A stretch of DNA of 64,000 nt from Megalobrama amblycephala. Lineage: Eukaryota; Chordata; Actinopteri; Cypriniformes; Xenocyprididae. The first letter of the stretch is position 1, and the number at the start of each line of letters is the position of its first letter. A model generated the notes under the pieces. That model had not been told where the DNA came from, ran no database searches, and saw only the letters and a program-made list of their open reading frames with translations. This document shows positions 12,196 to 22,870 of this stretch, one piece after another. The position numbers and the translations under genes were made by a program. The stretch covers positions 42,285,243 through 42,349,242 of the forward strand of contig NC_063044.1 in assembly GCF_018812025.1 (NCBI RefSeq). Direction: 5' to 3'.

Positions 12196-13394
12196 GAGCT
12201 CATGCACACTAATGAGATTACTCTCGCTGAGGGACATAGCGTCTTTCCCAGGTGCATGCTGCTTTATTAGTGTACGAGTGGGTCATTGTCTCATTTTTGG
12301 CACTCTTGGAGTTATGCACTCTGGAAGGATTAAAATATGAACGTGCAAAACTCACTTTGAGACAGCTGCATGCAATCAGCAGCTCTGCAAAGCATGATAT
12401 GAATAACAAATCATTTAATATCCAAGGACACATGGATTCAGTGAAAATCTGCATTCTTTTCCAGGAAGTTGATTCTTTAGTACCTGCATTTTGAAAGCAC
12501 ATACCCGACACGCAAACGCAAGACAAATACGCATCCTCGGTTTTGCGATACTGGTCTCTCTTTCTCACCTATGTGGTGATGTTTATCTCTCTCACTCCTT
12601 CTTTTTACATGCACATAAAACATATGGCAGCTATTTGCATCAAGTTCTGAGACTTTCCTCCACTCCCTCTTTATATTTGCTTTGGAGAATCTCCACAGTG
12701 CTGCCTTCTTGTTCTTCTCTGTGTTTTTACAACAATGCCGGGTGTTTTAGACCTGCAGCCTGAGCATGAATTCAGCATGAAGTGTGTGTACACATATCAA
12801 ACCACTTATGTGTACATTTATGCATTAGGTAGATGCTTTTACCATACAGTGCATTCAAGCTGCACACAGTACATTAAGGTACAAAAACACCCTCACCTTC
12901 AAAATGAATGCATTTATATGGAGGCACAACGAGTTGATAATGTGAAGTTTAGATGCAGGTCTGCTCTCTTGTTCAGATTTTAGATTGCATTAAGCTGTTT
13001 AAGGAACCGTTCACCGTGTAATTGTATGTTAATCAAATCAGCAAATGTTCAGCGGGAAGGATTTCAGCTGTGTCAGATGAAACAGGACTGGATCTCCCTG
13101 GTCTTTTAGTATGTCTCAGTCGCACACTGACCTTTTAATCAGGACATGTGGTTATGGTCTCCCTGGTAACTGTATTTTTGTTATATTCAATTCAGTTTGA
13201 AGACCTTTTATCTCAGAGGGAACAGGAAATGTGACTAATATAATGCTTTGAAGGACATTTCGTTTAAAGTGTAATTTTGGCCTGCCAAATGTAATTGCAA
13301 AAATGATTGTTTCCACTTCCTAAAGCTTGAGCTTGCAGAACTAGCAGGGTTTGTGCGCCATTCAGAATTAAATTTTGAATGCTTTTCAAGTTCT
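12196..13394. other. Intergenic, nothing recognised
   Basis: Short frames only; no domain, RNA or transposon recognised. Confidence 0.35.
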
Positions 13395-13757
13395 GATGGG
13401 ATGGATGGATGGATTGGGAGGTGAATGAATGAATGAGATGGATTGGGGTGGGATGGGGAGGGATGTGATGGATGGATGGATGGATGGATGGATGGATGGA
13501 TGGATGGATGGATGGATGGATAGATGATGGATGGATAGTGAGGTGATTGGATGGATGGATGGGATGGGATGGATTGGCGTGGGATGGGGAGGCATGTGAT
13601 GGATGGATGGATGGATGGATGGATGGATGGATGGATGGATGGATGGATGGATTTGTGGATGGATGGATGAATTTGTGGATGGATGAAGGGATGGATGGAG
13701 ATGGGATTGGATGGATGGATGGATTTGTGGACTGATGGATAAAGGGATGGATGGATG
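13395..13757. repeat. (GGAT)n tetranucleotide satellite
   Basis: Long runs of GGAT/ATGG units broken by variants such as GGATTGGGGTGGGATGGGG, which itself occurs twice (about 13,442 and 13,572). That indicates duplication of a larger unit. Frames of 69-193 codons over it translate as I-H-P-S repeats and are artefacts. Confidence 0.95.
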
Positions 13758-15670
13758 TGCAATTCCACCTGTTTGTATTTAGTTTATATATTTCATCATA
13801 TTTAATATAGTAACATTTGTGGAAGGACTTTTTTCTAGAATGCACAATATGATGAATTTATTTGAATTGTAAACTAGTAAATATCTCTTTCTCTCAATTC
13901 AATTTACGTTTCAATTCAACTTCCAGTGGGATGCGGCCAGTTCAGTTCGAAATTACACCCAATGTGCTTAGTTGAACTGGAGTCATTTTTTAGCATTTTA
14001 ATTCATCACTTCATATTACACTGTGATTGGAGAAAATATATAAACATTGAAAAAAAACCCCACAAACTTCACCTTTACCATATTACAGTGAATAATAAAT
14101 GGTGATTTATAATTCCTTCTCTCAGTAAAAAAGTGATCACTTGAAAGCAGTGAGTATAATGAACATGTGATATAATAATAGTATGTGAACGGCAGGGATC
14201 AGCAATACCAAGAGGTTTTCCCTTATACAATAAAACAGCCTTAAACCCAATATATTTGTAAGGGGATTAGGTGAGAGCAGATTATAGTGGTATGCGCTGC
14301 TCTTGCGGCCCTCACAAAAACTGCAAACGTTGACCAGCTGAAAGTGCTCTGAATGATTTATGTGAGATGACGATGATGGTGCAGGGAAAGGTTCACGGCG
14401 GCCACTGCAGATCAGCAGACTGGGAGCGGACCAGAGAACAATGCGATCCCGCCTGGTGTTTTTATCAGACAGGAAGCGCTCTGACCAAGAGGTGGCCACA
14501 ACAAAGGAGTGACAGGAATCCCTCACACTTAAAAACAGGATGTTATTCTTAGACCACGGCGCTGGAACTCCACCTATTTTATGACGGAAGGGAATGTGCA
14601 CTAGAAACCCTCATGGGGCAATATAGGAAAATATAATGTGGGCCATAAAAAACACAGTTAAAGAATGATGGCAGAAGGGGATGTTATTGAAATGGCTATA
14701 TTACGGGGTTGATTTCAGGTCAGCCTTCTTCACTTATACACATAATACACGGCAGGCCTATGAGAGGCTGTGACTCTGACAGGAAACAAGAACAGCAGAT
14801 ACACACAGCTGCCAAAATTTGTGTGTGGCTTAATTCTTCTGAGTCAAAGATACCGCAACCCCTGGATCTCAATTTGGATACGCGTGCCAGGGTCAGTCAG
14901 GTTCACTAACATGAGGAATGTCTCTGAGCATTGCAAGCCTTTAAGGAACAAAGTGGTGTGACGCACATGTGGAAGTGAGCCATTTTTGCAAATTTGTGTT
15001 TGTGTTGTATACGTGCTTCCTCTCGAGTGTCTGCGTGAATACCTCTTGATGAATTACAAAATCCGCATTTTGGCTAGGCTGGATGTTTTTTTACACAAGA
15101 GTAATCCGGCAATTACGGCTTTTATCTTTGTACTTGAGTTCCATCTGACAAACAGCGGTTGTTCTGTCCCTTCTAGTTTATTTAGATCTCAGAGCCAAGA
15201 AGACTGAATCAAGGATACACCCTCCAAGAGAGGAGATTATTCATTCAGCACAGGGAGGCACAGATGCTTATCAGGAGACTTCTGGCTCGCCACACACCTC
15301 AAATGAGGGTAAATAACGTACCAACGGGGATCGCCGCCGGTGATTACATCATTTACTGTGAATCAAAGGTCTGCTGGCTGAAGAAACGTACAGGCTGGGG
15401 TAGGCCATGATGTTTGGAAAAAAAAATCTGTCATAAAATGTACCATGAAAAAAGCCATATGTATATGATTGGCTTAAAATTTGATTTCCACTGCCAAAAA
15501 AAAAAAAATGTTCTCACCCATATTACTCACCCTTATATTGTTTCCATGTTTCCATGGCATTTGGAATATAGCTTCACACACTGTACGGAATGTAGCTGAA
15601 TGTAAAACAGTGACCAGTGCATTCTGCAAAATGTTTTAATATTTTATATGGTGAACGTGAAGAGAGTACA
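13758..15670. other. Intergenic, nothing recognised
   Basis: A 154-codon antisense frame (14,137-14,601) has no recognisable domain and I do not support it as a gene. A slightly GC-richer patch lies at about 14,370-14,500. Confidence 0.35.
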
Positions 15671-15932
15671 ACATGTTCCTGGATCGACATTGATCCTGGA
15701 ACAACATTCCAATCAACCAATCAGATTTGAGGGACAAGTTTACTGTTTATGTCAAGTTTAGTCTTACAACCAGGGTTAGGTGCTTCTACGTCAATGTTAT
15801 TCACCATTTATTCTTTGTTATTCATCATTTCCCTTTTGTTTTAGGAATGTCTTATGGGTAGAGTTAGGTTTAGGGGTAGGGATAGTGTAAGGACTAAGTT
15901 TTTTCATCAATAATGTTGATCCAGGAACATGT
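15671..15932. mobile_element. Miniature inverted-repeat element (ACATGTTCCTGGATC ends)
   Basis: ACATGTTCCTGGATCGACATT at the left has its reverse complement AATGTTGATCCAGGAACATGT at the right (one mismatch over 21 bp). 262 bp, noncoding. The interior includes the AGGTTTAGGGGTAGGG phrase common in cyprinid miniature elements. Confidence 0.75.
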
Positions 15933-16122
15933 CTTACTTAAAATCACGGTATCTGTTTTGTATACCGTTCAAATGTTCGGAGTCAATAAGCTTTCAATAA
16001 ATACTTTGTGCAGCAGGGATGCACTTATTAGGTTCAGGGTTTCTGCAGGTTTCATCAAATCTAATTCAATGCTTTTTAATGCCTTTTTAATGCCAATTTT
16101 TAAATTTTTAATGCCATATATA

Positions 16123-16705
16123 CACTCTAAAAAATGCTGGGTTAAAAACAACCCAAGTTGGGTTAAAAATGGACAAACCCAGCAATTGGGTTGTTTTAAC
16201 CCAGCGGTAGGGTTAAATGTTTGCCCAACCTGCTGGGTAGTTTTATTTAACTCAACTATTGTTTAAAAATTACTGTATTGCTTAATTAAAATTAACCCAA
16301 AGTATGTTGGAAATGAACATTTATTAATGTTCAATGAATAATTATTAAACAATAATTTATTTTTAATAAATTAATAAACAAAATTTATTAAATTGCTTAT
16401 TAATAAATGTTCACCTTTTGACTATTATTGTTGCCTCTAATTGCATCTGGTTTTTAATTTAAAAAATAAACCAGCTATTTTGGTTTCATTTTAAGCCAGC
16501 CATATAGTCATTATTGTTTAAAAATGACTATATGGCTGGCTTAAAATGAAACCAAAATAGCTGGTTTATTTTTAGTTGGTTTAAATAAAACTGCCCAGCA
16601 TGTTGGGCAAACATTTAACCCAACCGCTGGTTTAAAACAACCCAATCGCTGGGTTTGTCCATTTTCAACCCAACTTGGGTTGTTTTTAACCCAGCATTTT
16701 TTAGA

Positions 16706-16708
<3 letters not shown>
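16123..16708. mobile_element. TA-flanked palindromic miniature element (CACTCTAAAAAATGCTGGGT)
   Basis: Arms of about 130 bp starting CACTCTAAAAAATGCTGGGT are inverted copies with only a few mismatches, flanked by TA on each side, as expected for a Tc1/mariner-type target. The centre contains a separate perfect hairpin (16,468-16,567). A second, shorter copy is at 59,717-59,873. Confidence 0.85.
16468..16567. repeat. Perfect 45-bp hairpin with 10-nt loop
   Basis: The arm 16,468-16,512 (starts AAACCAGCTATTTTGG, ends ATAGTCATT) is exactly reverse-complementary to 16,523-16,567, checked base by base. The loop is ATTGTTTAAA. The arms are longer and cleaner than those of the enclosing transposon. 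Confidence 0.95.

Positions 16709-16763
<55 letters not shown>
16708..16763. repeat. (TA)n microsatellite
   Basis: A pure TA run directly abuts the right end of the palindromic element, which probably targeted a pre-existing TA stretch: TA-rich bases also flank its left end. Confidence 0.95.
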
Positions 16764-16767
<4 letters not shown>

Positions 16768-18052
16768 CTAAATGTCAATAGATGACGTCATGCGGCAATT
16801 TGTTTACTTCTCTGCTGCTACCCTTTTTGCTCACATAATATATTTTAATACAGCCAAATTCCCAATAAAATAGTTTCATCTATATATTTTTCTGTTTTTG
16901 TTGCCAGACAATATGAAATGGTGACTGAAACGCGGCCTATTAAGACTACATACAGGGCTCGACATTAAGCCTCATCATTCACTTGTACGAGTAAAACAGT
17001 TGCTTATACAGAAAAGAAATAGGATTTTTTTGTGGTGTACATATAAATTTAAAATTTCTGAAGCAATATCCTTTCAGAATATTGCAGCTTTGACATATTT
17101 AAATCTGCATATTTGTGATAGATTTGAGATTTTTTTTTTTTGTATTGACATTTTAATCAGGTCCTTGTCTGGCCAGGCAAGTAATATTCTTTCACTTGCC
17201 CCTTCAAAAAAATCCACTTATCCCGGACTAATCGACAAGCGTTAGTGTCGAGCTCTGACATGTTAAACCAGCGCTAAATCCTGATTTATAATCGAGACGT
17301 TGTCTGACAAAATCACCATACCCATAAGATAAAGACAGTTGCTGTGATTTTGGCTAACGTTATATGTACATGTAAAATTATCACTCAGGTTAGAAGCAAT
17401 AGTATCTATTTTATTTGTTCTCTGGCATCCTCAACTGAATGCGCTGCTCCTCTCAGCCACTCACTGAACAGAGCAGACGCAGAGAGATGTGCGCCTGCAG
17501 CAGCGGCAGGGAAACAAGATCTCGCGCTCGTGTGCCAGTACGGGGGGGTCTCGGAAGCTAGATCAGGTTAACAAGTATATTCGTCACAATGCGCTTTCTT
17601 GGAAAAAAGTCGCAAAAGGGGTCTGAAAAGGCGCCGCTGTCCAAAACGGCGTTACGACAATTTTGCACCGATTACCAAAATGGTTCCATGTGTGTATCAC
17701 ACCAATGTACATATTTCACGACAGCAAATCAAAGTTATTAATTATGAAGGCTATATTCAATATAAACTGGTAGTATTATTTTTCTTCAAAACTATCTAAA
17801 AAAATTTAGTGCCTATAGGAATAACATTTAATGCTTTTTAATGCCATTTAAGGCCTTAATTTTCGCAAAATCCATTTAATGACTTTTAATACTTTTTAAT
17901 GCCCCACGAATACCCTGTAAGTTGATCAAAAGTGACAGTAAGGACTTTTATGATGTTACAAAAGATTGATATTTCAAATTCATTTGAACTTTATATTCCT
18001 CAAATAATCTTGAAAAAAATGTATAAAATAACAGTTTGTACAAAAATATTAA

Positions 18053-18996
18053 AGGTGCCCTCGAATTAAAAATTTAATTTATCTATATAGTTAAATAACA
18101 AGAGTTCAGTACATGGAAATGTACTCCATTGTTTCCTCCTTCTTATATAAATCTCATTTGTTTAAAAGACTTCCGAAGAACAGGCGAATCTCAACAAAAC
18201 ACCGACTGTTACGTAACATTTGGCATCATTAATATGTACGCCCCAATATTTGCATATGCCAGCCCATGTTCCCAACATAATGAAAGGCATTAGACAAAGG
18301 CAGGCATTAACGTCTGGATGTGCAAAGCTGAATCATCAGACTAGGTAAGCAAGCAAGAACAACAGCTAAAATGGCAGATGGAGCAATAATAACTGACATC
18401 ATCCATGATTACATGATATTTTTAGTGATATTTGTAAATTGTCTTTCTAAATGTTTCATTAGCATGTTTCTAATGTACTGTTAAATGTGGTTAAAGTTAC
18501 CATCGGTTATTACTGTATTCACGGAGACAAGACTGTCGCTATTTTCATTTTTAAACACTTGCAGTTTGTATAATTCATAAACACAACTTCATTCTTTATA
18601 AATCTCTCCAACAGTGTAGCATTAGCCGTTAGCCACGGAGCACAGCCTCAAACTCATTCAGAATCAGATGTAAACAATATAACAGTATACAATACTCACA
18701 TAATCCGCCGCATGCATGACGAACACTTTGTAAAGATCCATTTGAGGGTTATATTAGCTGTGTGAACTTTGTTTATGCACTTTTTAAGGCAAGCGCGAGC
18801 TCTGTGGGCGGAGAGCACGAGAATTAAAGGGGCCGCAGCCTGAATCGGCTCATTTATAATGATGCCCCAAAACAGGCAGTTAAAAAAATGAATAAAAAAA
18901 AATCTATGGGGTATTTTGAGCTGAAACTTCACAGACACATTCAGGGGACACCTTAGACTTATATTACATCTTGTGAAAAAACGTTCGATGGCACCT
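18053..18996. mobile_element. TTAA-flanked element, copy 1 (AGGTGCCCT ends)
   Basis: Left AGGTGCCCTCGAATT, right inverted AGGTGCCATCGAACG, with perfect TTAA on both sides (18,049-18,052 and 18,997-19,000). Host element A resumes exactly after the second TTAA. 944 bp, no transposase. Piggybac/Kolobok-type target. Copy 2 is at 42,131-43,098 and is strongly similar throughout. Confidence 0.85.
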
Positions 18997-19160
18997 TTAA
19001 GCAGCACAACTGTTATCAACATTGATAATAATGAGAAATGTTTCTTGAGCATCAAATCATCATTTCTGAAGGATCATGTGACACTGAAGACTGGAGTAAT
19101 GATGCTAAAAAATTCAGCTTTGCCATCACAGGAATGAATTACATTTTAACATGTCACTTC

Positions 19161-20651
19161 CCCCCAATGCATCAGTTGTCTCAGTCACAGGCAAAAAATA
19201 GAAGCAGACGCCGAGGATTAGGCCACACCTGCAGCCTGAGACAGGCAGACAGGACCTGCCTCATGTGGGTCCCTCAGGCTGATGTTTCCCAGAATGATCT
19301 GACAAGATGACAGGCCTCAGCATGATGCCAACCTAAAATAATCACACAATGTCTCCACATGTGTCCTTTATTGTGTTACTCTCATTAGAGGTGTTTGCTA
19401 AGGCAAGCGTCACTTTTACTGTCACTTATAATTAGTGTTCGGGATCTGAACAAACCCTTGTGTATTACATTTCAGCACGTTTCATCCTTTGTTTCATCCT
19501 TTCCACATTTTCAGCTTTGTGCTACAGACATAAATGATTCCTCAAATCATGCAGCTTGTTGCCATTATTTAAATAATGAAGTGATCAGACCTTCTTGCCA
19601 TTGAAAAAGATACTCAAGTCATAACTGGGGAACAGAACGGGGGGTGGACTTTTGATTTGGGTAACCAACCTACTGAATAGAAATGTGGGAAAAACACCCT
19701 GCATATAGCAGCTTCTGGGCATGATCTTAGGGGCATCCACTCATATTTTCTTCAGTAAATGTAAAAATCGTACAACTAAAAAGTTAAAACATACAATATG
19801 ACAGATATATAAATTTTAGACTGACGGTGTACAGTATATCCGACTAAAGCCTGATAAAATCCAGAAGAGATGGGGAGGGTGGTTCATCGTGTGCCAGGGG
19901 TGAAGAAGAGTCAAGCTGTCCATGAACCTAATCTGCACCACAGCGTAATGGGTTTACAGAGGAATACAAAGCCTAAGAGCTTAGAGGCATGTGAGGAGCG
20001 ATCAGATGGTGCGTTGTTGCTGGGTGTGGACAGAAGTGGAACAACAGGGGCAACTTCCATCCTAGATAAGACATTGTAAAAGACGGGTTTGATGCTTTTA
20101 ACCTTCCCTTTTTTTCACTTGGGCGCACAATACAAAGACCATGGCAACTTTGCCCAAACAGGACGTCAAGCAGAGAGCATCAAAGGCCACAGTTATGTCT
20201 GATCTCGCTCCTCAGGAAATACCAAGGAAACATCGGTCTTGCTGTGGGAGATGGCTGTAGACTTTAGAGCTGCGTTCAGATCCACAGCCAACAGCCTTTT
20301 TTGGGGGCCTGAAAGTGCAAACATTTGAAAACGGGTTTCAAAGTGCAAGTTTTTGAGAACGATACCGTTATCGTCCCCATGTAAACAAAAAAACATGAAT
20401 TTGTAAAAAAAACAAAAAAAAAAACGGTAATGTCATGTGCATTACGTAGTTTTTCTTTACAAAGTGACATCGCCAACTACTGACCTGGCATCAATAATAC
20501 AGTGTTTTTAGTCGTTTTTGCAGATCTGTGTGAACGAAGATCTTTTTGGCAATGTTGTCTTCTGTACAAGAAAAACTCAAAGGAAAAACTTTTCCATTTT
20601 TAGTACATTGTTGTCATTTAAACGTAGCCTATGATGATATAAATGTGATAT
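19161..20651. other. Intergenic, nothing recognised
   Basis: Short frames only (60-90 codons), including 19,870-20,079 and 20,193-20,476, without domains. No RNA gene is seen. Confidence 0.35.
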
Positions 20652-21290
20652 ACACTACTGAAAAATGTTGGGGGTCAGTAATATTTTTACTTTTATACAG
20701 CAAGGCTGCATTAAATTGATCAAAAAGACATTAAAGTCATTTATAGTGTTAAAAAAAAAGTTTAGAAAATTTACACTACCGCTCAAAAGTTTGTTTTTAA
20801 AAGAAGTTTCGTCTGCTCACCAAGGGTGCATTTACTTAATTAAAAATACAGAAAAAAAAAAGTAATATTGTGAAATATTATTACAATTTATAATGACTGT
20901 TTTCTATTTGAAAATATTTTAAAATGTAATTTATTCTTGTGTTGGCAAAGCTGAATTTTCAGCATCATTACTCCAGTCTTCAATGTCACATGATCCTTCA
21001 GAAATCATTCTAATATGCTGATCTGCTGCTCAAGAAACATTTAATGTGTACAATTGTACAAAATATTTGTGTACAATATTGTTTTTTCAGGATAATTTGA
21101 TGAATAGAAAGTTCAAAAGAACAGTGTTTATTTGAAATCTAATCTTTTGTAACATTATAAATGTCTTTACTGTCACTTTTGATTGATTTAATGCATCCTT
21201 GCAGAATAAAAGTATTCATTTCTTTAATTTCTTTTCAAAAAAATAAAAATAAAAATTCTTACTGACCCCAAACTTTTTTACTCATTCTGC
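20652..21290 (-). repeat. Dispersed element 'A', near-complete copy
   Basis: The longest uninterrupted copy. It has TACACTACTGAAAAATG and 'GGGGTCAGTAATATTTTTAC' at one end and 'CTTACTGACCCCAAACTTTT' at the other, i.e. inverted termini, with the core GATCCTTCAGAAATCATTC inside. A second 'ACACTACCGCTCAAAAGTTTG' terminus at about 20,773 suggests that part of the end is duplicated. Confidence 0.75.
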
Positions 21291-21393
21291 CTACGGTTGT
21301 CCACTGGAAGCTAGTTATTTGAATTTATAAAGTTTTAAATATGGATATCATTCTTACAAAAACGCATTGATTCGCTTCAAAAGGCATTTATTA

Positions 21394-21640
21394 ACCCCCT
21401 GGAGTCTAATGGATTACTTTGATTATGGATGGATGCATTTTTTATTTTATTTTTTTTGTTTTAAAATGTAGCCCCACATTCACAACCATTATAAACCTTG
21501 GAGGAGTAAGGATATTTTTTAGATATATCTCTGATTGTGTTTGTCTGAAAGAAGAAAGTCATATACTCATAGGATGGCTTGAGGGTGAGTAAATCATGGG
21601 ATAATTTTCATTTTTGGGTGAATTATCCCTTTATGCCTTA
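21394..21640 (+). repeat. R1-related element, right half
   Basis: CTGGAGTCTAATGGATTACTTT and the terminus GAGGGTGAGTAAATCATGGG ... GGGTGAATTATCCCTTTA match the right-hand side of R1-related elements. The left half is missing. Confidence 0.6.
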
Positions 21641-22559
21641 AATAATTTATGATAAAATTTATGATATATTCAATGAAAACAAGTCTTTTTATTGTATATT
21701 TTACACAATGTTGCTTCTCATTTTTAAGAATCAGGACACACAAACACACACAAAACACTCCTACATGAACAAGTTAAGGTCTGTTGCAGTGATAACAGGG
21801 ACTTTCATTAATTAAGCTGGCCATATGTCTTGAAGTCTAATTCCTTCAGAGGAAGGTGACAGCAGGTCAAAACTTCACTGCACTGTCCTGCGACTTCTAG
21901 GAAGAGGAGAGATTTGAGAGCTTGGGGATAAACAGTGATTTAGTCTTGTCCCTGTTTTCTCTATATCCTTTTCTCTCATTGGCGTCTGTCAAGTGGTATG
22001 AAAAAGATTTAGGTCTCAGCATTTACAAAGTCCTACCTGGACAAAGAAAGAACTACTTAATACTGCAGAGCATATATGCACCGACTAACCTACATCTGAC
22101 ATCAGAATATCTCTGATCTGTAATCAGCCCACAGCTCACAGGAAAACAAACACTGGCCTCACCCTCTCAAACATACAGTCCACAGCAGGAAATACTGTAT
22201 GTTACTAAACTGTGGTCGAATCCATTAAACCTACAGGACATTATCAGGCCAGAGTAATATCAAAAGATTTACACTAAGAACAGGCCTATAGCCTTATACG
22301 CTTCCACACTCATTTGCAACACATATTCCTTGCAAAACAGTTATTTTATTCTTGCCTATTATTATTGGTCATTTAAATACACTTCTAAGTATAAAACTTA
22401 TTCTGTGTGTAACTCAACTTACACCATTTGTGTCACATATAAGAATGATACATCAAATTGTGTAGCAGATGATTCTTTTTTTTAACCCGGTAAACAATAA
22501 AACTGGCAAAAATTAATAACTAGTTAAAACATCCTATACACATACACAGAAAAATGTTG
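21641..22559. other. Intergenic, nothing recognised
   Basis: No gene, RNA or repeat family recognised. Confidence 0.35.
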
Positions 22560-22757
22560 GTTACTCTTTATTTTAAGGTGTCTGTGTTACAATGTAATTA
22601 TACATTTAAGTAGTGAGTAATAATAATTAACTAGCCTACATGTACTTACTACAGGGTTAGGGTTAAGATGAGGGTTTGGTTTAGGGTTAATTGCATGTAA
22701 TTACATAATTTATAGTTAACTACATGTGAAACAATGACACTGTAAAATAAAGTGTTA
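22560..22757. mobile_element. Miniature element with CTTTATTTTAAGGTGT / ACTGTAAAATAAAGTG ends
   Basis: Imperfect inverted ends surround TACATGTACTTACTACAGGG and GGGTTAGGGTTAAGATGAGG. A related element is at about 43,785-43,940. About 200 bp, noncoding. The GGGTTAGGG phrase is part of this family and is not telomeric DNA. Confidence 0.55.
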
Positions 22758-22870
22758 GCAAAATGTTTCTTGAGCATCAAATCATCATAGAATGATTTCT
22801 GAAGGATCATGTGACACTGAAGACTGGAGTAATGATGCTGAAAATTCAGCTTTGATAATGGGAATAAATT

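Larger units (their letters stand above)
16035..17917. mobile_element. CAGGGT-terminal, hAT-like non-autonomous element
   Basis: The left end is CAGGGTTTCTGCAGG and the right end, read inversely, is CAGGGTATTCGTGGGGC. CAGGG termini are typical of hAT transposons. Flanking host bases TAGGTT / TAAGTT look like a decayed target duplication, although hAT normally duplicates 8 bp. Subterminal AATGCTTTTTAATGCC blocks occur at both ends. No intact transposase is seen. It contains a younger palindromic element at 16,123-16,708 and a TA microsatellite. Confidence 0.6.
15958..19160. repeat. Element 'A' copy split by two transposons
   Basis: Pieces of one element-A copy are found at 15,958-16,034, 17,918-18,052 and 18,997-19,160. 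Joined in order they follow the layout of the uninterrupted copy at 20,652-21,290 (opposite strand). The first gap holds a 1.88-kb element with CAGGGT termini and the second a 944-bp TTAA-flanked element. The host copy is therefore the oldest layer. Confidence 0.7.

Noticed and set aside
13235..13845. Long reading frames (up to 193 codons) with I-H-P-S repeats
   Set aside because: They translate a GGAT tetranucleotide satellite in several frames; no gene evidence.
14137..14601. 154-codon antisense frame
   Set aside because: No recognisable domain; not supported by promoter or splice sites.
18696..19055. Antisense frame shared with 42,927-43,118 (CNISLRCPLNVSVKFQL...)
   Set aside because: The similarity exists because both lie in copies of the same TTAA-flanked transposon. 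There is no transposase motif, and the frame crosses the element boundary in copy 1.
22665..22700. GGGTTAGGGTTAAG resembling an interstitial telomere repeat
   Set aside because: Only degenerate units, and the phrase is part of a miniature transposon family seen again near 43,845.
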